Shown piece by piece: positions 12,667 through 40,450 of a stretch of DNA of 64,000 nucleotides. The DNA is taken from positions 186,001 to 250,000 of the forward strand of contig NOWV01000054.1 in assembly GCA_003344405.1 (NCBI GenBank). The letters are read 5' to 3'. Origin of the DNA: Trichoplax sp. H2. Lineage: Eukaryota; Placozoa; Uniplacotomia; Trichoplacea. The first letter of the stretch is position 1, and each line of letters opens with the position of its first letter. The position numbers and the translations under genes are program-made. The notes beneath the pieces were generated by a model. It was not told where the DNA came from, made no database searches, and saw nothing but the letters and a program-made list of their open reading frames with translations.

Positions 12667-14943
12667 ATGGCTTTACAAAAGGTGAGTATCAAAGTTTTCA
12701 TACCTGTCTTTCTTTAGCACTGCTACCAAGAACGATTATAATTTTGTATACGCCATTATACAGTGTTAATCTTAAAAATGCTGTCGATTGTTCAAAGTGA
12801 TACGATTGTATCTCGTTGCACACGTAAAGTACTGGTATAAATTGCAACAGTCGCCATTGCCTATACTGTAGGGCCACAACTTCAATCATTGTCGTGGTCT
12901 TCTGAAAACGCCGTGAAGTTAATTAATTTTCTAGTGGAATGACCATATAGTACATGCATATTGTTGTTTCCAGCTTAGATAGCCTGTATGTTATGATGGC
13001 TTATTCGACTTTGTCGCTCAGTGGTTCTAAACTGTAATCGTAGAGCATAATGCAGAACTATTCTGTTAACTACTAATTTTGGGACATAAAGATATAGTTG
13101 AAGATGACCAATGAAATTGGTGCATTATCAAGGCATTTGTACAATGACTAATTTGCTTATCGATATATTAAAAGTGTACCGTTATCGGTGGTTGTGGATT
13201 TCTTGGGCGTCACCTAGTTACAATGTTACTTGAACGAGGATACCAAGTCAATGTCTTTGATATTCGCCAAAGTTGGGATAATCCGAAAGTCCGCTTCTTT
13301 ACTGGAAATTTGTGCAAAATTGAGGTATGTTGTAGAATGAGTAGTAAAAGTATATCATACTGCTATTCGTTTTTGGACGATCTTACTTTGATTCAGGGTT
13401 AAGAATGGTAAAGTTTGATAGCCATGCAATGTAAAAATACTAGACAGTATACAGACGTAATGTGACCTTTGATTCTGTTACTGAGATTAATACGGGCGTA
13501 CGATTCATATTTAGATTTGCTTACAATAAATGGGTCGAATGTCATGTTATGCTGTAATCAATTTCTACCTCCATGGAAACATACTGTACTATGCACATCT
13601 AATATTGTTTTGATGCTACAGGATCTAGTACCTGCCTTAGAAGGAGTGGATGTGGCTTTCCATTGCGCATCACCTCCGTACACAAGCGGTGATAAGTAAG
13701 TAGACACCTCAATAAGTTTTATCTACGAAAATCGATGTTACCAAAACTCGACATAAAATTGGCTGGAATAACCGGTTAATTTCTTCTATTTAAGGAAGCT
13801 ATTTTACAATGTGAATTACTTGGGCACCAAGAATGTCATTGAATGTTGCAAGAAGGCTCGCGTCCAGGTAACTACTTTCCAAAGTGTTATCTAATTCGAA
13901 AATTTACCCAAAATAAATTCGTTTGTTGACAAATGAATGCAGTGTAATAAACTTTAACTTGTGCCGTAGAGATTGGTTCTAACCAGTAGTGCAAGTGTCG
14001 TCTATGAAGGGCGAGACATTTTAAATGGTACGGAAGAACTCCCTTATGCTTCGAAACCAATCGATTATTACACTGAAACCAAAATTCTACAAGAAAAGGT
14101 ATATCTGAATTAGCATTAATATGCAATATCAGCAACTTGAGATTGTATGCTTGAATTTGTAGGAAGTTCGAAAAGCTTGTCAGGAAAAGCCGGATAGCGA
14201 CGGTAACATACTACTTACCGTTGCTATTCGTCCGCATGGAATATTTGGGCCTGGTGATCCGCATATGTTGCCAACGCTAGTGGAAATGGCTAAGCAAGGA
14301 AAATCCAAATTTATCATCGGGTAAGTTAGCTCTAGCAGATCGTAATATGTGCTATAATTGTGGTAGTAGTATTTTAATACAGCACAATAATTTTACATTT
14401 TCTGTCGTAGGAACGGTAAAAACCTGGTTGATTTCACTCATGTATCAAATGTTGTGCACGGTCATATCTTAGCAGCAGAGGCCTTAAAGGTTGGATCGCG
14501 CGTTTGTGGAAAAGTAAGCTAACTAAATTATTACTCTATTTAATTACGACTATACAATATATCCATGCCGTTGTTTCCATCTCAGTTTAAACCGTGCCAT
14601 GCTCTTTCGATAGGCATATCATATTACAAATGATGAACCTATCTATTTCTGGACCTTTATGACCAAAATGCTGACTGGCCTTGATTACCCAGCTCCTCAT
14701 ATTAAAATTCCCTATCTATTGTTATACTTAATTGCTATGTTGCTTCAATTTTTGTGTATCATTTTAAAGCCACTCATTGTTATCAAGCCAACATTTACTC
14801 CAATGCGTGTTGCTTTAGCTGGTACGCACCACTGTTACAGCTGTAAGAAAGCCAAGAAAGAGTTTAATTTTAAGCCTGTTATTCCATTAGAAGAGGCAAT
14901 TGATGCTACTATCAAAGATTACAAGTCAAAGCATGCTCAGTAG
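12667..14943 (+). CDS. NSDHL: Sterol-4-alpha-carboxylate 3-dehydrogenase, decarboxylating
   Basis: Eight exons: 12667-12681, 13175-13324, 13622-13695, 13795-13867, 13970-14098, 14163-14320, 14411-14513 and 14614-14943; about 343 residues, all phases consistent. It belongs to the 3-beta-HSD/SDR family and oxidises and decarboxylates the C4-carboxyl sterol intermediate with NAD(P)+ during C4 demethylation in the ER. Visible features are the Rossmann glycine motif GGCGFLG (human GGSGFLG), [10 protein letters not shown], the catalytic YTETK (YxxxK), [12 protein letters not shown] and the [10 protein letters not shown] and [13 protein letters not shown] blocks. A hydrophobic stretch near residues 250-275 is the membrane-associated segment. 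The first exon encodes only five residues before the Rossmann strand, so the N-terminus is about 30 residues shorter than human. NSDHL is preferred over general 3-beta-HSD because identity runs the whole length. Confidence 0.95.
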
Positions 14944-15849
14944 CTGATCGCCACGATATGAATGATTTGGCATTTGAATATTATGAAGTCTACACTATTT
15001 TAGTGTAGAACGGTTGTACAATTTTTGTTTGATTGTCGATTTTTGGGGGATATTTTAAACTGATTTATATACATGCACTTGCTCTTAGCCAATTCATCTG
15101 TAGAAAGTAAAGCGTGTAACGAGCCATCCGTTACCTTTGCAATATTAGATAGGTATAAGTGATTACCCCTATTTCTTGAGTTGAATAACGTAAGCCCTAA
15201 TTAATCCGACTAGTACTTGCAATTTGTTAGCAGAGTAAGTTTAAAATAGTTATCTTTGGTTATTTATACAGTATGGATAATTGGATATCATTCGATATTG
15301 CAGAGCATTCCATTTATATTCGTACGTGATTAAACTTTGAGTTTTATCTATGATCTCTTTTTAAGCTACCGCTATTTAAGTTTTATCTGGTGAATATGAA
15401 GAAGCCACTACCATTTTGTTCAATTGAAATTTTGGATTTCTTTTAATGGATATTTCTTGCATATGATATAAAATCTATAATCATAAAAAGCGACGTTAAA
15501 TCAGCTGATGAGTTTACGCCATTGATAGATTTACTAAGCCCTAAAATAGTTATGTGTTTTTCGTATTAAGATAAGAAATTCATGACTTGAGTTCTTGTAA
15601 TGACAGCATTGCTGTGTGCAGACTCATGGCAAAGCTGCAACAGTCACTCTCACAAGCTGGAAACCATCCTTGACGACCGTATGCTAGGAAATTGATCGCC
15701 TTTTCTAATTATGAAGCATGAACTGTAATAACTAACTTCAGTAAAGTATACTAAAAATCAGTGTCAGCGCTGCATCAACTATTCATAAAATGGAAATTAA
15801 TCCCATTCTCGGTGTTCATGTTGGTTTCAGTTACAGCTAAGGCTAAGAA

Positions 15850-16075
15850 CCTTTATAAAGTACAGTACAGTAGTCCTTTACCGGATAGGAAGTTACTGAC
15901 TGTACTGTACAGTACACTCTATGTCCAGTACTGTCCTCACAATACAGTGCTGTGCAGTCTAAAAAGTCACACTGAAAGGCAGCGTACTGCATTTGAGTAG
16001 TCTCCCGAAGTGTTCTAGTCCACACGCATCATTGCAAACTCTGTATACTGTACGCGTATACAGTATACAGTACGT
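15850..16075. repeat. GTAC-palindrome cluster B
   Basis: This patch contains TACAGTACAGTAG, GTACTGTACAGTACAC and an inverted pair around 16045-16070 (GTATACTGTACGCGTATACAG). It has the same vocabulary as the cluster at 12.3-12.5 kb. Confidence 0.6.
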
Positions 16076-16324
16076 ACACGATATATCACTGTTAACCAAA
16101 TCTTTTAATATCATACAGATAAATTTTTATTCCTCTCTGATTAGTATCAAATGCACACGTTTTATTTTGCAATGTATGATCTAATTTTTAAAAATAAAAA
16201 AAACTCATTATAAGGTACGTGTTTATATCAAACAACCGCTACAGCTACTGTAAATAAATAATATAATAATATACTTGCATAGAATAGAAAATATTATTGT
16301 CATTAATTTAATTTATTTAATTAA

Positions 16325-17105
16325 CTATACACTATAGAGTGAGTACTGTACGTAATAGAGGCCCAAAAAAATAATAATAATAAAGAGGAGAAATTTGCAT
16401 CATTACTGTAAAGTACTTTACAGTACAGTACTGTACAGTACAATGAAAAATGAATCAATTACGCGTACTCATACTGTACTCCAAATTTGAAAGGAGGACG
16501 GACAGTAAATCGGACACATTTGCGCCTTAGGTCCAAAATATGTCTACAGTATGTACTGTGAAGTACAGTGTGATGGGACATTTTTTCGAGCGGGATACTG
16601 TACTGCATGCAGACATACTGTACACTGTAGTACTGTATTTGCTGAGCTATTTGGATAGCTTTTAAAAAGTGCTACAGTGCTGTACGGCAGTACTGTACTC
16701 AGTGTACTGTATACTGTAGTACTGTACTGTACAGTACTGTCTGGGTGGTTTACAAGTGCTTCTATACAGTACTGTAGTACTGTACTGTACTGTCTGGGTG
16801 GTTTACAAGTGCTACTATGTACTGTACTGTACTGTACACTATACACTATACTGTACAGTACTGTACAGTAGTATACTGTACTGTACACTGTACCATACAG
16901 TACAGTACAGTACAAGCTGAATTTCTCAAGTACTGTACACTGTACAGCACAAAGTAAATCATGACCACTAGGAGTACAGTACAGTACATTACTGTACAGT
17001 AAGTAAGTAGCGTCATTATCTACTGTACTGCACACTGTACACTGGAGTCATAGTCATTTACTAGACTCTACTGTACAGTGTACAGTGTACAGTGTACAGT
17101 GCACA
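16325..17105. repeat. GTAC-palindrome cluster C, the densest
   Basis: Runs of alternating TACTG/TACAG fill about 780 bp, with uninterrupted stretches such as TACTGTACTGTACAGTACTG. Inside, a 53-bp direct repeat carries the unique core CTGGGTGGTTTACAAGTGCT at 16741 and 16794. The cluster ends about 320 bp before the dynein start codon. The words are self-complementary, so a transcript from either strand would be highly structured. Confidence 0.7.
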
Positions 17106-17426
17106 AACTCACTAGCATCTGCATCCAAGCTGTGATCAGATGCGCAGCATTGAAGGCGTTTGGTTGGCTAGCCCAAGCAAAGAACGCCATCCTTGTATTA
17201 GAGAGAAAGTACAGTATATTGAATTGTATAGACGGTGTGGAGTTTTATTTCAAAGACCATATCGCTTTGCTGCCCGCGGTTAGAGCACGAAAGAGGTTCT
17301 CAATCGTAGCAAGCGTTCTCATTGTAGTCGAAATTATCCATCTTGTAAAGTTTATTTCTATCAGCAGCAATTATTTCAACGATTTTGATCGAAATCAACT
17401 TGACTTGTTGAAAAAGGGGCGCGATC

Positions 17427-33922
<16,496 letters not shown>

Positions 33923-33958
33923 GTAGTTAATATAAGAATTGTTGCTGTCATAGTAAAG

Positions 33959-33964
33959 AATAAA
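33959..33964 (+). terminator. Poly(A) signal AATAAA of the dynein heavy chain gene
   Basis: A canonical AATAAA starts 37 bases after the TAA stop at 33922 and is followed by a T-rich run, implying a very short 3' UTR. Confidence 0.55.
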
Positions 33965-34937
33965 AAATTTTTATTTTATTTAATTTCTGCTGTTTAATGT
34001 ATTTTCTTCGTGATATAGTACGATTGAAATATGATACACGGCTTATCATAGAGCCAGCGAGCTTAAAACTGTTAGCGTGGTTTTGGTTTGTTTACTAATA
34101 CTGATTATTTTGTGTATTTCATGTCAGACCTGTTGCGATTAAGAATTGTCTCTTTTCGTTCTCCGTATTTCTTATCTCATAACTAAATTAATAAAATCCA
34201 GCTATAGTAGTATTTTTTCTCCTTTGTAAACTTTCCGAAATGCACTATATTAGAATGGGTTTTTGAAACTGAGGCATCATAACATGTAATGCCTGCTGTG
34301 ATGTTTCATTATTTCGTAGAAATTTTTTTATTGATATTTCATAGCTGTTAAAAATTCTTCTAATAAATTTGAAACCTTTCAAAAGTCCACTAACGACTCT
34401 GGCAAGACATTTAGTCTATTACCATATATGTCTATACTTTGGCCTACGGTAAATGATACACTGGTTCGTGATAAGCATTCGTTATACTTGTCGAGAGAAA
34501 TTTGCTTTTATCACTGAAAGTGAAATCAACTTCTATTACACAGGGTAAATAAATAACACCGTAGTATATACTGTATGTATATCTAATTCATCATCAAACT
34601 TAATTACTTATTTAAACAGCTATGCTTTCTATAAATTTATTATCCTCTCGTAGCTAGATGAATTTCATACCATCACAGAGTACAGCTATAAAACACTTCA
34701 ACAGAAGTAGGGCATCATACTGTACAAGTTTACATTGATATTATTAATCACGATGTACCCCAAAATGGGGTTTAACCGAACAATATTGTTAATTATCAAT
34801 TCAGAAAGTTGATCATATTGGCCTTTTAATCAAGTGGGATATCTATAAAATAATTAGAGAACGAGGGTTATTATTAATAAGAAAATATTGTAAAGTTCGA
34901 TAAATATTATATCTGGATGCTTTATGATTTAAGATTA
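33965..34937. other. Intergenic between dynein and POLE4 (convergent ends)
   Basis: About 1 kb of AT-rich sequence lies between the 3' ends of a plus-strand and a minus-strand gene. No ORF, repeat or RNA gene was seen. It should hold both 3' UTRs. Confidence 0.5.
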
Positions 34938-36099
34938 TCAGTCGTAATCTAACAACCAATCTTGCAACGGTTTAGCTACTTTATAATGCACTAGTATTAA
35001 ACCAGTAGTTGCCTGTTCATCAAGTACTATATACAGAAAAGTTCCTGCAAAAACCTTTTACTTACTCATATGAAATACTCGCACAGTAGCGAATCAGTAT
35101 AAATGAACTGACTTTTCAAATTTAATGTTATAGTCATTATAATTATTGGTTTTATATGATTATAGAGTCGATGTGATTTACCTTCCAAGAATGCGAAGTG
35201 ATCTGTTGTCTTGATAGCGTCGTCTGTATAAAATAATAATGAAGATAATGCAGACATTAAGAATCATATTTTATACTTGTACTCAGATATTTAAATATTA
35301 GAGCAGATAAAAAATGATAGCATTTACTCAAAGGTTGGTAAATTACCTAAGTCTTTTCGCTGTAGTGTTTTTCTCTTATATTCGACCGTTCGTTTATGTG
35401 CTTCTTTTGTGAAGTATTCTACGAATAACTCCTACATACGCGTGTATTGAACATATACACAATATATGCAGTAGTAGGTTAGTAATTAGAAATGGATGAT
35501 TAATTACTTTAGGTAAGACTAGTTATAGCAACTATCCAAAGCGATTTCATATGAAGACCTTCCAATATCCATTCCATGCATGCTGGTATATGCGAAGCTT
35601 GTATATGTAATTTAAATTACAATGACAAGTAATTCAAACATAAAGATATTAAAGCTATCAATGTGCGTTCTATTACAAATTGAAGACCAATCTGCGATAG
35701 AAATGCATTCATCAGCTATATCAACAGATTATCATCCGATTTCTTGAAGAACATCACGATGGGAAAATGTATGGAATCGAGCCCAATGAATAAGCAAATT
35801 ACTCAATCTCTGCAAATGTCGAAGTTCTCCACTATATTAGTGTCTTAACCCTATTGAATACAACTCACCGTGGTCTTGGTAATCAAGTATACAGCTTCAG
35901 AGCTAGCCAAAGTAACGTCATGATCTAGCTTAATAATATTTCTAACACGAGTTTGAGGTAATTTAGTCAATCTTATGCTAGCATTGGCATTTTCGTTGAG
36001 CTGTTTTTCTTCATCGAGAACTTCTTCATTCCCCGCCATGAGCATTTGCTTCTGCGCAGTGATGCCCATGGAGCCACCTCCATTTCCAAGGAGCATCAT
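34938..36099 (-). CDS. POLE4: DNA polymerase epsilon subunit 4, histone-fold protein
   Basis: Four minus-strand exons: 35869-36099 (start uncertain), 35347-35431, 35182-35223 and 34938-35044, about 154 residues in phase. The histone-fold core matches POLE4 across three exons: LTKLPQTRVRNIIKLDHDVT, then ELFVEYFTKEAHKR, KTLQRKDL and FAFLEGT. POLE4 pairs with POLE3 as an H2A/H2B-like dimer on the leading-strand polymerase and binds DNA and parental H3-H4. In-frame ATGs at 36099, 36069 and 36045 are all possible; 36099 is simply the most upstream. Human POLE4 ends shortly after FLEGTLD, but here the last exon adds about 34 residues ending LLDYD, an apparent lineage-specific tail. It is head to head with GATB, with about 210 bp between starts. 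An NF-YC or CHRAC subunit is less likely given the FAFLEGT ending. Confidence 0.85.
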
Positions 36100-36312
36100 C
36101 GTATACAGACATACGGATGTCGTGGCCAGTTCTGCTCCACTCCTCACTCTGTCTCACTTGCTCTTGCCCCACTTAAAATCTTCATCTCCGAAATTTTGCT
36201 TTTCCATAATTGATACACGATTTGACGATTCTTTTATAACTTCTCTACAATTTTATCGTTATAGAAGGTATAGAATTTGGAATGATTGCTTACCTACAGT
36301 GACTAATATCGC
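36100..36312. promoter_or_regulatory. Bidirectional promoter interval of POLE4 and GATB
   Basis: The two inferred start codons are about 213 bp apart on opposite strands, so both promoters must overlap here or inside the first exons. A short upstream ORF for POLE4 (ATG near 36190 on the minus strand, about 13 codons) is present. No GTAC palindromes occur here, unlike in the other 5' intervals. Confidence 0.45.
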
Positions 36313-39300
36313 ATGGATATGGTAAAATTGATTAGGCTCATCCGATATCGGACGATTTCACAACCTTGGAGAAGGCAAGACTTCATCTAATATTTACTTG
36401 ATGGTTAATAATTGTAATCTTGCACTAAGATCAGCCCTTACATGCTTACTAAATCATGATATAATGATTCAATCTCGATTAGGTACTGTAGTGGTAGTGA
36501 AGGTTGGAATTGGGAAGCTAAAGTAGGCTTAGAAGTTCATGCCCAAATTAACACATCATGCAAATTATTTTCATCCTCTCCTGTTCAATTTTATGCTCCT
36601 CCCAATACCTTGGTTTCATACGTTGATGCTGCACTTCCTGGAACTTTACCGGTATTAATGACAATTCTCATGTACTATAGCTAAAACGCATTAAATAGAT
36701 GTAATTTTTGCTAAATTTTATCCAGCGATATGAACCACTAAATGCTATGGAAGTAGATATACGAGATAAACAACATTAGCTCATATTTGTTATCTTTGCA
36801 AGATGAGCTCTTAACCGTCTGCATGTACTCAAGCTATATTTCGATGTCTAGGTGCTTAATAGAGAATGTGTCAAAGCTGGAGTAGCTACGGCTCTTGCTC
36901 TTTCCTTTAAAATTAATCGTAGATCTTATTTTGACCGGAAGCACTATTTCTATTGTGACCTACCGGTAAGTAAAGTATTAACCCAGTTCTTGAATTACCT
37001 TGTTGGGAAGCATCCCTTAATGGCGCACTGATTAGTAAAGTTATTATTGCCTAACACAATCAATGTAGCATGAAATAAGGTAGCATAAGACTAGATTCGT
37101 CAGTATATTTGTTGTATAGTATATGATGTTGGGTTTTCTTGTTACTGAAATAAATTAAATTGCAAAAACTTAGTGTGAAGTAGAGAAGCGTTGCCATTCT
37201 GGTCTACTATTATCTTACTCGTACACTAGCTAAACTGTATGACTACCTGACCAGCTGAAAACTGTTCTATATACTCAATACATATAAAAAGAAAAGAACG
37301 TAATTAAAAATTGATTATTTTATCCGATGATATAATGCAGTACAGTGCATGGCTACTATATCGATGGCATACCAAGTAATACCCACAGATTCTATATTTT
37401 TCATAATTATGTACGCGTATGTTCCATTACAACTAGCCAGCCTATGATATCTAAAATATTTCCGTTCTATAAAATAATTTATGTATAAAAGGCCGGCTAC
37501 CAAATCACTCAGCAACGGGTTCCATTAGGAGTAGATGGTGGATTAACTTCTTATGTCGTAAGTCCAAGAAAGGTCAATCATTTAATTGATGGCACTTTTA
37601 TGCCTCGTAAGACTTTATCGGTTCGATTAAAGCAAATTCATCTGGAACAAGATAGTGGTCGTAGTATTTATGATGGTTACGGCCGTCAGACTCTAGTTGA
37701 TCTAAATAGAGCAGGTCAGTCCGTATGACATCAAGAAATAGCGTGATGGTGAGTGCAGTATTATAATTGCTCTTCTATCATTTATCAGGTATTGGCTTAA
37801 TGGAAATTGTAACAGAATGCGACTTCGGATGTGGTCAGGAAGCTGTTGGCTTTGTCAAAGAGTTACTTGCAGTTTTACGTAGTATAAATACTTGTACTGG
37901 CAATTTTGATGGTATGTTAGATTTTATAATACAATTCACAATACGGTAGATATTTTGCTAAACTCTTATAGCCGACGCATCGATTCATTGCTACTAGAGG
38001 GAGCTATTCGTGTCGATGCAAATGTTTCTATAAATCGATCAGGTGATCCATTTGGTACTCGGACAGAAATTAAAAATATTTCTGGTTTAAGACTGTTAGG
38101 AAAAGCTATAGGTAAAAACACTTGATACTCTGGTTTGATATAAATTTTCGCAGTTTACTTATGTCATTAATTATAATTACTTTAGATAATGAAATAGAAC
38201 GTCAGATTAATCATGTAGAATCTGGTGGTAAGATCGTCCACGAAACAAGAGGCTACGATGAAAAATTAGGGTGAAGACAAGCTTCTTAATTATTGAGGAA
38301 TAGATAGCATAAATGGAAGGCTACAAGATTTTATAAATTATCATAATGTAGTAACTGGTGCTAGTTAAAATTACAATTAACGCCATACGAAATTTGATTG
38401 TGATTATTGATTAGGTTAACACTACGCATGAGAGATAAAGAAGGTCACAAAGATTACAGGTCAGTACTGTACGTTAATTGACCATGCAATGTACCGTGAT
38501 AGTGATATAATAAATGTGGATATAAATTTAATTACATAGGTATATTCCTGAACCTGATTTACCCCCATTGGTCCTCGTGCATCAGGAAGATTGTACTGAG
38601 TTACCCGATGATGACCCTTGGAAGCCTGTTAATATACATACCGTTTTAAAGTCAATGCCTATATTACCTGCAGAAATTCGCGCTAATTTGATGGATTCAT
38701 ATGGTATTATATACGGCATAAGATGTTAATTAATATTCATGAAACCGAACTAATTATACCATTTGGTTATTATTTTTAATCAATAGGAATATCATTGGAA
38801 GAGGCATTTATATTACATGTAACAAAAATTCCCACATTGTATCTGCTATATATTTATAAGAGAAAATCGTGATGTTTAATTGTTGAAATTATTGCAATTT
38901 GATCATAACTATTAGGCGGAAGATGGCATAGAATATTTCGAGACTGTCATGTCAAATTGTAAATATGGAAATATAGCAGCTATTTGGGCTACAACTGAAT
39001 TATTAGGAGTATTACGAAGGAAAGCGTTTAACTATAAATCAAGGTATGAATTTTTTTCTTTAATTATTAGCGAGCCTCATACTAATACTATATTTCAACA
39101 ACTGTTCATAGTCCTATATCCGGAATTGAATTTGGTAAAGTTATAGATATGCTTGGTAATAACACAATATCTACTGCAACTGCAAAGAAAGTACGTTTGC
39201 TAAATTAATGTCTCTAATATTCGAGCCTGCGAACTAAATATCGCATGAAAATTTCTTACTTTTATTTTGTAATTCGTAGTTCAGGTTAAATCGCGAATTT

Positions 39301-39772
39301 AAGTTAGCAATTTTATACCGTTAATGATTATTCTTTAGGTTATTAGGAAGGTAATCTTAGATGAACAGCATGCATCACCGGCGGAGGTTCGTTTCCAATA
39401 CTGTCTTTCATTATCTACAGGAGTACAGTAGGATAAAGCTAATGCTTAAAAATTTATTTAACGAATTATGGTCTTATTAGATTATTTATCGCGAGAATTT
39501 AACACAAATAAATGATGTTGAAGAACTTGCAAGATTGTGCGATGAAGTTCTGAGTACTTCCTCCGCTAAAGTATGTATTGTTTTGTGACTTTGGGAACGG
39601 CCAGATACCTAATATTACACTTATGTTGTGTACTTTGTAGGCTCTTCTCGCCAATAAAACTAAGAAAAGCCCTATCGGACAGTTAATTGGACAAATACTA
39701 AATCAAACTAAGGGACGTGCTAATCCTGTACTTTTAAATAAAATCATGACGGAAAAAGTAGCAAATCGATAG
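36313..39772 (+). CDS. GATB: Mitochondrial glutamyl-tRNA(Gln) amidotransferase subunit B
   Basis: Fifteen exons, about 535 residues (human 557): 36313-36374, 36483-36651, 36852-36965, 37492-37714, 37789-37911, 37998-38111, 38186-38270, 38415-38459, 38540-38703, 38787-38818, 38916-39043, 39112-39190, 39339-39386, 39481-39570, 39641-39772. GatB positions misacylated Glu-tRNA(Gln) in the GatCAB complex and passes it to the amidation site. [66 protein letters not shown] and the C-terminal YqeY-like helices are conserved. The first exon gives a short Arg-rich presequence ending near RRYCS, typical of matrix import. It needs a GC-AG intron (AAG|GCAAGA). A GT donor at 36322, fed by a longer frame starting at 35975, is also in phase but gives a poor presequence and overlaps POLE4 exon 1. 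Confidence 0.93.
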
Positions 39773-40450
39773 TCTATCATAATGAGATTAACTTGTGATC
39801 TAAAACAGAATTATGATATTCACTATTAGTTAAAAGTTTCAGGCTGATAATATTAATATACTCGGTAACCTTTACCGTCAAAAATGATGACAAATTATTA
39901 ACAATTACACCAGAACAACAATTTCATTGTTTCATTCGAATTTTGCAGAAAATTATATTGAACACAACTAGTAATTTACAGTCAGTCGCTTTCTTTTCAC
40001 AACTCGACAAGCGAGTAGCCTTTTTGCTAGTAAAGTGAGAAAAAGATATTTAAGTACTAGAAATTTTTCATCCACCTCATAATATATACATTTTTCTTTC
40101 TTGCTTGTTACGAAATGCAAATAGTCCAACGATGTCAAATAGCTAAGTACAGGAATAATATTTACAATATCGTTGCATTTGAAAAATTTGTGCGGTTGCG
40201 GAACTTATAAATAAATTTACTTTTCATCGTAAAATCAGTTATTGCTATTGCAATGTATTGTCAAACAGCTATGAAACATAAAACTGTCTCCAGCTTACGG
40301 GCTTATATGTAAATGCCATAACTTACGTAAAAGTAGACTGCTGTTTACATAAAATACATAATCTAAATTGATTTTAAGGCTAAAGTTTCAATAAATGAAT
40401 TTTTTGGTAATATAAGGATCTTAAAAGCCTACTGCACAAATTAAAATCAG
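39773..40450. other. Intergenic between convergent GATB and C2CD3 ends
   Basis: About 680 bp of AT-rich sequence separates the two stop codons. Both 3' UTRs must lie here. No ORF, repeat or RNA gene was seen. Confidence 0.5.

Larger units (their letters stand above)
14944..17426. other. Intergenic between NSDHL and dynein; repeats and a small GC-rich island
   Basis: It holds the NSDHL 3' UTR, a GC-richer patch at about 15595-15700, the GTAC-palindrome clusters (15850-17105) and the dynein 5' flank. The patch reads as a possible minus-strand exon, with TTTCCTAG before it and an in-frame stop after it, but without partners. The 163- and 130-codon frames inside the repeats are low-complexity Tyr/Val/Cys/Thr translations of the repeat and are not genes. 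Confidence 0.5.

Noticed and set aside
16544-17035. A 163-codon minus-strand ORF upstream of the dynein gene
   Set aside because: Its translation is only Tyr/Cys/Thr/Val/Ser from reading the TACTGTAC repeat; it has no start context, splice partners or homologue.
35975-36325. A 117-codon plus ORF as the true start of GATB
   Set aside because: It runs antisense over the conserved POLE4 histone-fold exon and lacks a presequence-like leader. Kept only as an alternative because its GT donor is in phase.
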